Shown here in pieces: positions 1 through 8,570 of a stretch of 64,000 nucleotides of DNA. The notes below the pieces were generated by a model. The model was given only the letters and a program-made list of their open reading frames with translations. It was not told where the DNA came from and did no database searches. The first letter of the stretch is position 1. Every line of letters begins with the position of its first letter. The translations under genes and the position numbers were made by a program. The stretch comes from Skermanella pratensis (GTDB lineage: Bacteria > Pseudomonadota > Alphaproteobacteria > Azospirillales > Azospirillaceae): contig NZ_CP030265.1 in the NCBI RefSeq assembly GCF_008843145.1, positions 3,774,501-3,838,500 of the forward strand, in the 5' to 3' direction.

Positions 1-677
1 GGCTGGCCGGCGGTCCCGCCGACCTCGTTCGCCGGGGTGTGCATGTCCGGGGCCACGGGACCGCCCTCGGCCGCCGTGCCGGAAAGCCTGGCGGCGATCT
101 CGGCGACGTGCCGGCCCTGGAAGCGGGCTCCATCCAGCTCGTTCCGGCTGGGCTGACGCGACCCGTCGCCGCCGGCCAGGGTGCTGGCGCCATAGGGCGT
201 TCCGCCGCTGACCTCGTCCAGCCGCGTCTGTCCGGGGAAGCTGTAGGGCAGTCCCACGATGATCATGCCGTGGTGCATCAGGTTGGTGATGATCGAGAAC
301 AGGGTGGTTTCCTGCCCGCCATGCTGGGAGGCGGTGCTGGTGAAGGCGCTGCCGACCTTGCCGACCAGCGCCCCCTTGACCCACAGGCCGCCGGTCTGGT
401 CCCAGAAGTTCGCCATCTGGGACGTGATGCGGCCATAGCGGGTGGGCGTGCCGACGATGATGGCGTCGTATGCGCCGAGCTCGTCCGGGCTGGCAATGGG
501 CGCTGCCTGGTCCAGCTTCATGTGGGCGGCGCGGGCGACGTCCTCGGGAACGAGTTCCGGCACCCGCTTGACGGCGACCTCCGTGCCCGGCACCGACCGG
601 GCTCCCTCGGCAATGGCGTTCGCCATCTGCTCGACATGACCATAGCTCGAATAATACAGCACCAGCACTTTCGGCAT
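1..677 (-). CDS. wrbA: NAD(P)H:quinone oxidoreductase, WrbA type (3' end outside window)
   Basis: FMN-dependent quinone reductase of the flavodoxin-like WrbA family, which carries out two-electron quinone reduction in the cytoplasm. The start at 677 begins [19 protein letters not shown], the family FMN-phosphate loop. Further in are the family blocks [22 protein letters not shown]-like (around 350-420) and [17 protein letters not shown] (around 160-205). The frame stays open to base 3 with no stop, so at least 225 residues are encoded against about 200 for usual WrbA. The extra tail is Gly/Ala/Pro-rich and the C-terminus lies off the left edge. A GAGAGGG ribosome site precedes the start. Confidence 0.93.
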   Translation of the reverse strand, partial: MPKVLVLYYSSYGHVEQMANAIAEGARSVPGTEVAVKRVPELVPEDVARAAHMKLDQAAPIASPDELGAYDAIIVGTPTRYGRITSQMANFWDQTGGLWVKGALVGKVGSAFTSTASQHGGQETTLFSIITNLMHHGMIIVGLPYSFPGQTRLDEVSGGTPYGASTLAGGDGSRQPSRNELDGARFQGRHVAEIAARLSGTAAEGGPVAPDMHTPANEVGGTAGQ

Positions 678-915
678 CGACCAACACCCTCTCGAAGACA
701 GCGGAACATGTCCGGCGCCGATCGGGGGCGACGCCGGCCTGCCGTGACAACCGCCGCTGTTTCTCTTTGTTCCTGATCGGGCACCGGGATGAAGGCGCCC
801 CGAAAGGCCGACCTGCCGTCGAGACCATGCCGGACGCGGGTTGTTGAGAAGAACGAGCCTCGCGGGATCTCCTTGGCAGGAACCGATGGGGGAGGAAGCG
901 ATGGGGGAGGAAACG

Positions 916-1152
916 ATGGAACGCAGGTTTGTCTGGCCGGCTGTCTGCTGCGTTGGTCTTGCCCTTGCAGCGATCGGATTGTTCTGGGTCTTCGGCGATC
1001 ATGCGGGGGTAAGCCTGACCGCCGGCTGGGCGGCGGCACTTGCCGTCGCCGCCACGATGGCGCTCGGCATCGGTCTGATGGCGGTCATCTTCTATGGCCG
1101 GCGAAGCCGGCGCGACCAGGCGGTGGACCGGGGGAACCATAGGGACGACTGA
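916..1152 (+). CDS. small two-helix membrane protein, unknown function
   Basis: A 78-residue protein with two hydrophobic stretches (about residues 7-26 and 36-62), a short polar turn between them and a basic, Arg-rich C-terminus, as expected for a small inner-membrane protein with a cytoplasmic tail. I chose ATG 916 ([10 protein letters not shown]) because GGGGAGG sits five bases upstream. ATG 901 and ATG 886 are in frame behind near-identical GGGGAGGAA repeats and cannot be excluded. No family recognised. It converges on the small gene ending at 1191. Confidence 0.6.
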   Translation: MERRFVWPAVCCVGLALAAIGLFWVFGDHAGVSLTAGWAAALAVAATMALGIGLMAVIFYGRRSRRDQAVDRGNHRDD

Positions 1153-1170
1153 CCCGCCTCCGGGCGGGTC
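1151..1170. terminator. hairpin between convergent small genes
   Basis: Perfect 8-bp inverted repeat GACCCGCC / GGCGGGTC with a four-base loop, right at the end of the 916-1152 gene and before the convergent gene ending at 1191. No T-run follows, so it is a probable bidirectional terminator rather than a proven one. Confidence 0.5.
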
Positions 1171-1190
1171 CGATCGTCGTCACGTGACCG

Positions 1191-1388
1191 TCAGTAGCGC
1201 CCCGGCGTGCCGCTGCCTCCTCCCATCTGATCTCCGCTCCCGCCATCTTGCCGGGTAGCGCCATAGGCCTTGATCTCGGCGTCGAGCTCCATGCGGCGGC
1301 GCCCCTGCGGGGAATCGTCCGGCGCGTCGCGAAGCTGCTGGAACTCCTGCATGGCCTTCTCGAACTCTTCGGTACTGCTGATCGGCAT
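1191..1388 (-). CDS. small acidic/Gly-rich protein, possible antitoxin-like N-terminal helix
   Basis: A 65-residue protein. The first 43 residues form a charged amphipathic segment (TEEFEKAMQEFQQLRDAPDD ... RRRMELDAEIKAYGA), and a Gly-rich disordered tail follows. The segment resembles the leading helix of HigA-like antitoxins (acidic helix, 'gtpeg.r...L...I.aY' spacing), but no HTH domain follows, so this is weak. It is a single gene between hairpins, with no partner toxin beside it. Function unknown. Confidence 0.5.
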   Translation of the reverse strand: MPISSTEEFEKAMQEFQQLRDAPDDSPQGRRRMELDAEIKAYGATRQDGGSGDQMGGGSGTPGRY

Positions 1389-1455
1389 GTCTCGCTCCGG
1401 TTTCGGGTGTCCCTAGCCTCAACAGATATGGTGACGAAACGGCGAGACGATTTTT

Positions 1456-2304
1456 TCAGCCACTCACATAATGCGGCTCCGGGCGGCGGTGCAGATCCTC
1501 GTAATGGACGAGGACAGGCTCGCCGAGCGGGACCGGCCGGCCGTCGCGCCAAGTCCATTCGCCACGGTCGCAGTCCGCCGCACGGACATAGCCGTTGATG
1601 TAGAGCCGCCGGTCATGGCTGGACCGGTTGGCGGCCGACCCGTGGATCATGTACGGGTGCCACAGGCCGACGTCGCCCGGCTCCATCGCGAAATCGACCA
1701 GCTTGGCGGGGTCGAGGCCGTATCGCTCCAGCGCCTCCTCCGCGATGCCGGACCCCAGGATGCTCGCCCGCGGCATCAGGTCCAGGTCGCCGAGCAGGTG
1801 GCTGCCGGGATAAAGGCGCATGGCCCCGCTCTCGGCGGTATGCGGGTCCACGGCGAGGCCGGTCTGCACATAGGACCCTGACAGGTTCCGGTAAGCCTCG
1901 CGCGGGCGGCGGAACCGGCTGTCCTGGTGGAAGGCGTAATCGCCGCCGGCCGCCCCGGGCGGTTTCCAATGCAGTTGGTTGATGATCTGCTTGAGATCGC
2001 CCCCCAACAGCGGCTCGATCAGCCGAAACATCCTGTCGTCCTGACGGAATGCGTTCAGCACCGGGTCGCCGTAGGACGGCCACTGCACCATGCGGACCGT
2101 ATGGCCCAGATTTCCGTCGTCGGCGACGCGGACGTGGAAATTGCCGTGGCGGAAACTGCTGGGGTGCTTCAGCCCGGCCTGGAACTGACGGTCGAAGGCT
2201 TCGGCCAGCGTCGCCACCTCCGTGGCGGTGAAGACGCCCCGCACGACGATGAACCCGTCACGGCGATAGGCATCCCGGATCTCGGATGCGGACGGCATAG
2301 GCAT
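1456..2304 (-). CDS. phytanoyl-CoA dioxygenase (PhyH) family Fe(II)/2-oxoglutarate oxygenase
   Basis: A 282-residue cytoplasmic oxygenase of the PhyH family, predicted to hydroxylate a small organic acid or acyl substrate with Fe(II) and 2-oxoglutarate. The start MPMPSASEIRDAYRRDGFIVV is the usual PhyH beginning and has GGAG nine bases upstream. HQDSRFRRP (about residue 126) gives the HxD iron ligands. HPYMIHGSAANRSSHDRRL (about residues 216-234) gives the distal His and the Arg that binds 2-oxoglutarate. It is monocistronic, so the neighbours do not reveal the substrate. Confidence 0.88.
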   Translation of the reverse strand: MPMPSASEIRDAYRRDGFIVVRGVFTATEVATLAEAFDRQFQAGLKHPSSFRHGNFHVRVADDGNLGHTVRMVQWPSYGDPVLNAFRQDDRMFRLIEPLLGGDLKQIINQLHWKPPGAAGGDYAFHQDSRFRRPREAYRNLSGSYVQTGLAVDPHTAESGAMRLYPGSHLLGDLDLMPRASILGSGIAEEALERYGLDPAKLVDFAMEPGDVGLWHPYMIHGSAANRSSHDRRLYINGYVRAADCDRGEWTWRDGRPVPLGEPVLVHYEDLHRRPEPHYVSG

Positions 2305-2964
2305 GGTCGGCGTCTCCGGTCAAAGGGCGGCATTCCTCGATTTCTCGCATTCCAGCGCTTTTTTCGTCAATCATCCCGCGTGGAGCCCCGACAGAGTACA
2401 CCTCAAGCGCCGATCGTCCCCGGCTGCCCGGACCCGACATGGCACGCAGTGGCGATCTGGAGTTTCCTTGGGGAAACGGCATCCGTCCGGCTTCCGCCCC
2501 AAGTCCACATATCCGGCGACGAATTAATACTTATGCGCCGAAGAATGCGACTATACTTCGGGCAGCCGCGAGCATCTACTTGGATGCGGGCGGGGAACGT
2601 CGATGCTTGCTCTTCATGACTGCATATCCAGAATCCAATGATGTCGGTTGTCCGGATGCTCACCGCACAGATCGGCTACGCCGGGGCTGTTGCAGGTTCC
2701 GCCATCGGTCGGCCGCGCCCTTCGTTCGGCGGAGGTGAAGCGACAGGATGAAGCATTCGCCAGCGGGTCGGCGCGATGGCCGGGTCGGTCGCTCCCATGA
2801 TCCTGAACCGGCTCGGCATGGTGACGATCCCGTTCTGCTGCGAGGATGAAATGATGGCGCACTGGGCAGAGGGAATTCGATGCGCCAGGGCCGCGATGCG
2901 GCGCCGCGTTCCCAGTTGCAGACAATCGATATCGGCGAAGGCAACAACGACAAGGGAGTAAGAA
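2305..2964. other. 660-bp intergenic region without a supported gene
   Basis: This lies between two divergent genes, so it must hold promoters for both the PhyH gene (leftward) and the MBL-fold gene (rightward). Open frames here have no recognisable domain, no good ribosome site and amino-acid composition typical of antisense GC-rich frames. A relatively AT-rich patch at about 2518-2575 may hold a promoter. I see nothing else. Confidence 0.5.
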
Positions 2965-3957
2965 ATGTCCAGGGATGGTTTGTTTCTGTCGCGCCGCGAG
3001 CTACTGATCGGAGCTTCCGCCGCAGGCGTCGTGGGAGGTCTGGCGGGGCCGCTCGGAGCGCCCGCCCTGGCCCGGGCGCCGATGCTCAACACCCAGGCGC
3101 CGTACTTCTATCGTTTCAAGCTCGGCGATGCCGAGGGGACCATTGTGTCGGACGGCACCCTGCCGCTGGGCGATCCGCGCAAGAACTTTGCCGGTCTCTC
3201 CGAAGAGGAGATCGGGAGCCAGCTTGCCGACAACTTCCTGCCGGACGACAACGCCGTGCTGGAGCAGAACGCGCTCGTGCTGAATACAGGTGACCGGCTC
3301 GTGCTGTTCGACACCGGCATGGGAAGCCTTCAGCTCTTCGGGCCGACCACGGGAAAGCTGATGAACAGCCTCCGGCAGGCCGGCATCGATCCCAAGGACA
3401 TCGACGCCGTGGTGATGTCGCACGCCCATATCGACCATTGCGGCGGCTGCATGGCTGACGACGGCTCGCGGAATTTCCCGAATGCCCAGTACTATATCAC
3501 CCAGGCCGATTACGAGTTCTGGACCAACGAGGCCAACGTCCCCGCCCAGTTCAAGGTCTTCCTGGACACAGCCGTCAAGAACCTCACACCCAACCGCGAC
3601 CGGATAAGGTTCATCAAGGACGGTGAGGAGTTCCTGCCCGGCATCCATGCGATCCTGGCACCGGGGCACACCGTCGGGCACACGATCTTCATGATCAGTT
3701 CAGGCAACAGTTCGCTGTGCTACATCGCGGACCTGGCCCATCATCCGGTCCTGCTGCTGGAAAAGCCGCTGACCGAGTTCATGTACGACACCGACCCAAA
3801 GCAGTCGGCCCAGTCGCGCATGAAGATGCTGAGCATGCTGGCGGCGAACCGGACCCCGATCCTCGCATACCATTTCGCGTGGCCGGGCATCGGCCACGTC
3901 GCGAAGCAGGGCGAGGGTTTCCGCTACCATCCCCAGGGCATGAAAATGGAACTCTGA
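2965..3957 (+). CDS. Tat-exported metallo-beta-lactamase-fold hydrolase
   Basis: A 330-residue MBL-fold protein predicted to be exported folded to the periplasm. The N-terminus has a twin-arginine signal (LSRRELLIGAS, residues about 9-19), a hydrophobic stretch and an ALA cleavage site near residue 36. HAHIDHCGG at about residues 153-161 is the HxHxDH zinc motif. Later ligands are GHTVGH (about residues 235-240) and an Asp in ADLAHHP. AGGGAGTAAGAA precedes the ATG. It resembles quorum-quenching lactonase and other broad MBL hydrolases, and the substrate is not deducible. A hairpin follows the stop. Confidence 0.88.
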   Translation: MSRDGLFLSRRELLIGASAAGVVGGLAGPLGAPALARAPMLNTQAPYFYRFKLGDAEGTIVSDGTLPLGDPRKNFAGLSEEEIGSQLADNFLPDDNAVLEQNALVLNTGDRLVLFDTGMGSLQLFGPTTGKLMNSLRQAGIDPKDIDAVVMSHAHIDHCGGCMADDGSRNFPNAQYYITQADYEFWTNEANVPAQFKVFLDTAVKNLTPNRDRIRFIKDGEEFLPGIHAILAPGHTVGHTIFMISSGNSSLCYIADLAHHPVLLLEKPLTEFMYDTDPKQSAQSRMKMLSMLAANRTPILAYHFAWPGIGHVAKQGEGFRYHPQGMKMEL

Positions 3958-3967
3958 CAGGCGGAAT

Positions 3968-3993
3968 GCCGGCCAAGCTCGTCCTTGGCCGGC
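3968..3993. terminator. bidirectional terminator-like hairpin
   Basis: Perfect 10-bp inverted repeat GCCGGCCAAG / CTTGGCCGGC with a six-base loop, placed exactly between the convergent MBL-fold gene (ends 3957) and the gene ending at 4003. There is no long T-run. Confidence 0.65.
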
Positions 3994-4002
3994 CCCTGCC
4001 GA

Positions 4003-4569
4003 TCAGCCAAAGGCGTCCGACGACGGTGGAACGCCGAGAAGATCCACGAACTGCTGCTCGAACCAGTGCAAGGCGCCGTGCAGGCTCTTGCCCTCGCCAC
4101 GGACTTCCGCCAGTCCGGTTTCCATGTTGTCGATCGCCTCCCCAAGCACGGTCGGAAGGTCGATCTCGGGGCCGAGTTCCCGGGCGAGCATGCCCAGTCC
4201 GCCGAACGACGCCATCTCTGCCGTGAGTGCCAGCGTGCTCAGGCCAGCGTAGAGGCTGGCCTCCGCATCCTTGAGCCCGCCGCCGGCATCCAGCCCGGCG
4301 ATACCGCCGATGAGGTCGGCGTGGGCGGATACCAGGTCGGCCGGCGTCAGACCATCCGCGTCGGTGGCAAAACCTTCGATTGTCCGGTCATGCGTCTTGA
4401 ACAGGTCGTCGAGGGCGTCGACCGGGATGCCGTCCTCTCCCGCATCGTTGAAAGGCCCGCCATAATCACCGTAGGACGGGATTTTGATCCCTCCCCGAGG
4501 GAACTCCTCCGACAGGTTCGGGCCGAACTTCGGATTGAACGTGATCGTCTTTTCCCAATCGATATGCAT
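4003..4569 (-). CDS. small protein with phospholipase-A2-like Ca-loop and His-Asp motif
   Basis: A 188-residue protein starting MHIDWEKTITFNPKFG; GGAG lies about ten bases before this ATG. Residues 33-61 read YGDYGGPFN, a short spacer, IPVDALDDLFKTHD. A Gly-rich loop followed by a His-Asp dyad (H60-D61) in a '..D.(L/A)...HD' helix is the signature of secreted, prokaryotic and parvoviral phospholipase A2 domains. The rest is mostly alpha-helical and Cys-free, and no signal peptide is seen. It lies 108 bp downstream of the RTX gene in the same direction, so co-expression is plausible. Enzymatic activity is inference from the motif only. Confidence 0.55.
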   Translation of the reverse strand: MHIDWEKTITFNPKFGPNLSEEFPRGGIKIPSYGDYGGPFNDAGEDGIPVDALDDLFKTHDRTIEGFATDADGLTPADLVSAHADLIGGIAGLDAGGGLKDAEASLYAGLSTLALTAEMASFGGLGMLARELGPEIDLPTVLGEAIDNMETGLAEVRGEGKSLHGALHWFEQQFVDLLGVPPSSDAFG

Positions 4570-4677
4570 CGATAACCATCTCCGGGTTGCGCAATGCGGC
4601 GATCCTAAATGCGGAACGGCGCCGAAGGTCAACCTGGAGTTAGATCATGTACCGATGCACCGGCCTCCCCCGCCGGA

Positions 4678-6564
4678 TCAGAGCAGGAACATGGATTTCT
4701 CGACAGCCGCGATGCCGAAGACCTGGATTTCGAAGTCCGGCCGGCCGTCACCGTTCACGTCGCCCTGCACGAGCTTGAAGTTCTTGACCTTCGACCATGC
4801 CAATGTTCCGGCGGTCCTGCCGAGGCCCCCTTCCCCGATGAAGGTGAAGGCTTGGTTTCCGGCTGCCGCCGCGTTGGCGTCGATCCCCGTCAGGTCGATG
4901 CGGTCGAGGCCGCGTTCGAAATCGAGGATGCTGTCCCGCTGCCCCCAGCCGGGAACGCTGTCCCTGGCCGCTTCGAAAACGAAACGGTCGGCTCCGCTTC
5001 CGCCGTAGAGCCGGTCCATGCCCGCTCCGCCCTTCAGGACGTCGTTGCCCTCGCCGCCCTTGAGGATATCCTTGCCGGCGCCGCCTTCGAGGAGGTCGCC
5101 GCCGCTGCCGCCGTACAGGTGGTCGTTGCCGTCGCCACCGAACAGGCTGTCGTTGCCTTCCAGGCCGTGCAGCTTGTCGGAACCGTCCCCGCCGCGGATC
5201 GTGTTGGCCTCCTTGTTCCCCCGGCCGGTCACTCCGGAAGAGGCTGTGATGGTGAGGTTCTCGACCGAGGAGTTCAAAGTCCAGGAGATCGACGACAGGA
5301 CGGTGTCCCGCCCCTCGCCGGCATGCTCTTCGATCCGGTCGCCCGCATTGTCGACCACGAAGGTATCGTCGCCGGAACCGCCGATCATCCGGTCGGCACC
5401 GGTCCCGCCGTCGAGAGTATCGTTCCCGCTGCCGCCGGAGAGATGGTCCGCCCCTCCCTTGCCGAACAGGGCATCGTTCCCCGCGTTGCCGACGAGCACG
5501 CCGGGGTCGTCGTCGCTGGTCAAGCGGTCCGCGTAGGGCGATCCGAGCACGTTGTCGATCCCGCTCAGACGATCGTCGCCGCCGCCGCCGCTGGCCCTGC
5601 CGAGGGAGAGATCGACGACCACTCCCGATTTGGCCCAGCTGTAGTCCACGAGATCCCGGTCGTAGTCACCCCTGAACACATCGTCCGCAGCGGTCCCGCG
5701 GAAGGCGCCGGAAGAAGACAATTCTCCATTGTCGTATCCGGAGCGGTCGAAATGGAGGCCCACCTCCCCCGCTGACACGAAGCCGGCGGTCCCCACCTTG
5801 ATCGATCCGGAATAGGGGTGGTTCGGAAAGGTTATGGTGTCGCCCTTGCGGACCGCGCCGTCCAGCCAGGCCGACGGATAGACGGAGTTGTACTCGGCTC
5901 TCTGGCCGTGCTGCTCCGTGACCAGCACGTTCTTGAAGGAGACCGGGTACTTCTGGTCGCCGGGCTGGGAGAAGTAATACAGCCAGGATTTCGCATCGCC
6001 GCCCGGCAGCTTCCGCATCTCGACGTTTTCGAGGGTCACGGACCCGATCGGATCCCTGGGCTGCAGGAACAGGCCCTGGTACGTCGTCGTGCCGGTGACG
6101 TTGTAGAACTTGAGATCCCCGACCGGCCCCTGGGGCTGGAACACGTCGCCGTGAGTCCCGTGGTAGCTGCCCTTCACGTTCTCGATCAGGGAGTTCTGCA
6201 GGGTGAAGTCCGCCCGCTTGCCGGCGGCGCTGTAGAAGTTGATCGCGTCCTTCTCGCCGGCGTACCGGTGGTCGATATGCACGCCTTCGACATGGACCGA
6301 CCCGTTCACCTTGGTGAAATTGAGGGTGCCGGCCGCGGAGCCGTGCGATTGCGGTTCGAACTTGCCGCCGATCAGGACGATGTTGTTCCCGCCGGTTGTC
6401 TGCAGCCGGTCCAGAGTCCTCACCTCGTCCGAAGCGATGAACAGGACATCCTCATCCCTATCGAAGGTCCACACGGTTCTTGAACCTGTCTTGCTCAGAT
6501 CAATGACAGTGTGGTCCGGCTTGAGAACCGGAGCATCCCAACGTTTCGCCGGACTTTGAGACAT
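4678..6564 (-). CDS. secreted beta-helix protein with RTX calcium-binding repeats
   Basis: A 628-residue protein. Residues about 20-260 look like a right-handed parallel beta-helix of the pectate-lyase/polysaccharide-binding type (repeated short beta segments such as NIVLIGGKF, FTLQNSLIENVKG, VTLENVEMRKL). Residues about 330-560 carry two blocks of GGxGxDxLx nonapeptides, for example GGSGNDTLDGGTGADRMIGG, which form Ca-binding beta-rolls. The C-terminus ends in hydrophobic EKSMFLL after an acidic stretch. There is no N-terminal signal, which fits type I secretion. ATG 6564 is preferred over GTG 6573. The role may be polysaccharide binding or cleavage, or adhesion; no catalytic residues could be assigned. 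Confidence 0.85.
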   Translation of the reverse strand: MSQSPAKRWDAPVLKPDHTVIDLSKTGSRTVWTFDRDEDVLFIASDEVRTLDRLQTTGGNNIVLIGGKFEPQSHGSAAGTLNFTKVNGSVHVEGVHIDHRYAGEKDAINFYSAAGKRADFTLQNSLIENVKGSYHGTHGDVFQPQGPVGDLKFYNVTGTTTYQGLFLQPRDPIGSVTLENVEMRKLPGGDAKSWLYYFSQPGDQKYPVSFKNVLVTEQHGQRAEYNSVYPSAWLDGAVRKGDTITFPNHPYSGSIKVGTAGFVSAGEVGLHFDRSGYDNGELSSSGAFRGTAADDVFRGDYDRDLVDYSWAKSGVVVDLSLGRASGGGGDDRLSGIDNVLGSPYADRLTSDDDPGVLVGNAGNDALFGKGGADHLSGGSGNDTLDGGTGADRMIGGSGDDTFVVDNAGDRIEEHAGEGRDTVLSSISWTLNSSVENLTITASSGVTGRGNKEANTIRGGDGSDKLHGLEGNDSLFGGDGNDHLYGGSGGDLLEGGAGKDILKGGEGNDVLKGGAGMDRLYGGSGADRFVFEAARDSVPGWGQRDSILDFERGLDRIDLTGIDANAAAAGNQAFTFIGEGGLGRTAGTLAWSKVKNFKLVQGDVNGDGRPDFEIQVFGIAAVEKSMFLL

Positions 6565-7023
6565 GCAGAACACCTGAAACAGAATAATGGGTTCCGTCAG
6601 GTTGCGTTCTACGGGTTAATAATACCTATATCGATTTTTCTATTAACCATAATACCGCTGTGTACATCAGCACGGGCCTCCAACATTGGCGCTGGCGATG
6701 TATGATTTCGATCAAATCTTATAAAATGCTTCCTTTTTTACGACGGTGGTCTGCGGAAATCGGGATTTGGAGTGTCGTGGGATCGACGGCGCGGTATGCT
6801 GACGCGGAAAGGCCCCGCGCTTGAGGAAGCGCGGGGCAGTGCGAGGTTTGAGCGCGGTACCGCATCGCGCGGCCGTTATCATCCGACAGGAGTTACTAAC
6901 AACCTGTTAACCATAATTATGCAGAATTTTATCATTTTTTTGTAGCCAGCTTCTTACACGGACCGGTCTATAAGGAATGGTCCAGAGCGTCCTACCGATC
7001 CGGCATCTACAGGGGGGAATGGT
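6565..7023. other. 459-bp intergenic region with strong hairpin
   Basis: AT-rich blocks flank the RTX start (about 6590-6740) and precede the anti-sigma gene (about 6890-6960), and probably hold divergent promoters. Between them at 6813-6836 is a perfect 10-bp stem (CCCCGCGCTT / AAGCGCGGGG, loop GAGG). No coding frame is supported. Confidence 0.55.
6813..6836. terminator. isolated 10-bp GC hairpin
   Basis: CCCCGCGCTT-GAGG-AAGCGCGGGG is a perfect inverted repeat in the intergenic region, not directly behind either flanking gene (both read outward from it). It has no T-run on the + side and only CCTTTCC on the other. It could insulate the two promoters or end an unannotated transcript. Confidence 0.4.
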
Positions 7024-7218
7024 GTGGAAATCGAAGAGCGTACTGAAGATATGTTGCTGTTCGCCTATGTGGATGGCGAACTGGACGAGGATCAGCGGCA
7101 GCTGGTCGAGGAATTGATCGCCAAGGATCCGGATGTGAGCCAGCGGATCGTGCAGCTCCGCGAGCTGAGCAGGCTGATCAAGGCCGCATATGACGAGGAC
7201 GGCGACGAACCCGTCTGA
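7024..7218 (+). CDS. minimal anti-sigma-factor-like protein
   Basis: A 64-residue acidic protein whose whole length matches the N-terminal segment of RsiW/ChrR-class anti-sigma factors: LLFAYVDGELDEDQRQLVEELIAKDP followed by RIVQLREL. No membrane helix, Cys or sensor domain follows, so it is only the sigma-binding helix part. Start GTG 7024 follows AGGGGGGAA; the ATG at 7019 is in another frame. Fifty bases beyond its stop, the sigma-region-4 protein ends in the opposite direction. The pairing suggests that it binds that protein or another ECF factor (inference). Confidence 0.65.
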   Translation: MEIEERTEDMLLFAYVDGELDEDQRQLVEELIAKDPDVSQRIVQLRELSRLIKAAYDEDGDEPV

Positions 7219-7267
7219 GCGACGGCGCGGCCACTCCCCTTCCCACGGTCCCACGGAATAGCGTCTT

Positions 7268-7501
7268 TTAAAGATCTAGTTTCCGTATAAGGGTCAGCCG
7301 GGCACGAAGCAATCGATCCTTGACCGTCGAAGCCGAGATGCCGAGCTGATGGGCGGCATCCTGATAACTCATGCCCTGTACGCAAACCAGCATGAGAACA
7401 TCCCGATCATCGGCAGGCAGCGCCCCCACAACCATTTTGACTTTCTGTGATGATGATGGATGGCTCTGGTAGTTGCTCCGTCTCTCCATCACGTTGCCCA
7501 T
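7268..7501 (-). CDS. sigma-70 region-4-only (ECF-like) DNA-binding protein
   Basis: About 77 residues from ATG 7501 (MGNVMERRSNYQ). The body LPADDRDVLMLVCVQGMSYQDAAHQLGISASTVKDRLLRAR... is a complete sigma-70 region 4 helix-turn-helix as in ECF factors ('lp..dR.v..L...g.sy.eiA..LgiS..TVk.rl.RAr'). Region 2, needed for core and -10 recognition, is absent. An upstream GTG (7528) would add nine residues but no domain. It could be a remnant ECF gene or a small regulator acting at -35 elements. It converges with the mini anti-sigma gene. Confidence 0.7.
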   Translation of the reverse strand: MGNVMERRSNYQSHPSSSQKVKMVVGALPADDRDVLMLVCVQGMSYQDAAHQLGISASTVKDRLLRARLTLIRKLDL

Positions 7502-7738
7502 TATTTTCCGCCCAGGGTAGACCAGCACATAAAACGATTGAACAACAATTCAATCTTATTGATACACAGTTATTCCCTGATTTGGAAACATATTTAGAAA
7601 GTTTGGCGTTATCTCAAGAGCGTAACCCGATGGAACTTTCCGTGGCATGTTGGCGGTATGCATGAAGGCTGTATCGGGCAGGGCTCCACCAAGGAGAGAT
7701 CACAGCCATGCCGTCTTTCTTTCCCGGCCCGCGATGGA

Positions 7739-8428
7739 TCATTTCACGGGCGGGGTCGGCAGGATCGTCAGTTCGTGCACGTCCACGCCCGGTGGCTGGG
7801 AAAGGGCGTAGATGACGCTGCGGGCGATGTCTTCAGGCTGCAGGGCATCGGATGGGGGAGCATCGAAGAAGGGAGTGTCCACCATCCCCGGCTCGATCAG
7901 GGTAACCCGGACCCCGCTGCCGCGCAGTTCCTCCCTCAGACCGTACCCGATGGCCGAAACGGCCCATTTGGTCGCCGCGTACATCGACCCGGCCAGCACC
8001 CGCCGCCCCGCGACGGACCCGGTGATCACCACATGGCCGCGCGCTTTCCTGACATGCTCCAGCACCGTCCGGAGCGTATAGGCGACGCCGAGGATGTTGA
8101 CGTCCACCATCCTTCGCCAGCTCTCCGGGGGCGCTCCGGAGAATCCGCCGGGCTCGCCGCCGATGCCGGCATTGGCGAAGACGGCATCGATGCGGCCGAA
8201 CCGCATGACGGCGGCGTCCACCATCCGTTGCTGGTCCTGGAAGTCGGTGACGTCGCAAGCCACCGCGCAGGCCCGATCCTCGCCGATCTCCCGGACCAGG
8301 GTTTCGAGCTTGTCGGCGGAGCGCGCCGCCAGCACGAGACTCCAGCCGTCCTCGGCGGCGGCGCGCGCCGTCGCGGCGCCGATGCCGCTGGAAGCTCCGG
8401 TGATGAGAAGGACCTTGGTGTCGGGCAT
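7739..8428 (-). CDS. short-chain dehydrogenase/reductase (SDR)
   Basis: A 229-residue classical SDR. TGASSGIG (residues about 10-17) is the dinucleotide-binding motif, CDVT follows near residue 60, NAGIG near 90, and YAATK (about 150-154) holds the catalytic Tyr and Lys with Ser in TGSVAG before it. Start 8428 (MPDTKVLLITG) has AGGAG eight bases upstream. It is of the YdfG/serine-dehydrogenase-like general type, acting on a 3-hydroxy compound with NADP(H). Upstream by 142 bp is the Tat amidohydrolase gene in the same direction; co-transcription is possible but not shown. Confidence 0.88.
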   Translation of the reverse strand: MPDTKVLLITGASSGIGAATARAAAEDGWSLVLAARSADKLETLVREIGEDRACAVACDVTDFQDQQRMVDAAVMRFGRIDAVFANAGIGGEPGGFSGAPPESWRRMVDVNILGVAYTLRTVLEHVRKARGHVVITGSVAGRRVLAGSMYAATKWAVSAIGYGLREELRGSGVRVTLIEPGMVDTPFFDAPPSDALQPEDIARSVIYALSQPPGVDVHELTILPTPPVK

Positions 8429-8570
8429 GTGCTTGTCTCCTGCCGTCGCGGCGCCTCCGCGCCCCATGGCGCGAGAATGGTGAAACGCGCGGGTCCGGAG
8501 ACCGGTTCCGACAGCATGGGCGATCACCTTGGCGCCAGGGTCCACGGCGACGCAGGACGGTGCGGGGCGC

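Noticed and set aside
2614-3092. Minus-strand frames in the region upstream of the MBL-fold gene
   Set aside because: They overlap the MBL start or have Arg/Pro/Ser-rich antisense composition and no domain.
4609-5775. 388-residue + strand frame opposite the RTX gene
   Set aside because: Antisense reading of Gly/Asp repeats; the minus-strand RTX gene has clear domains.
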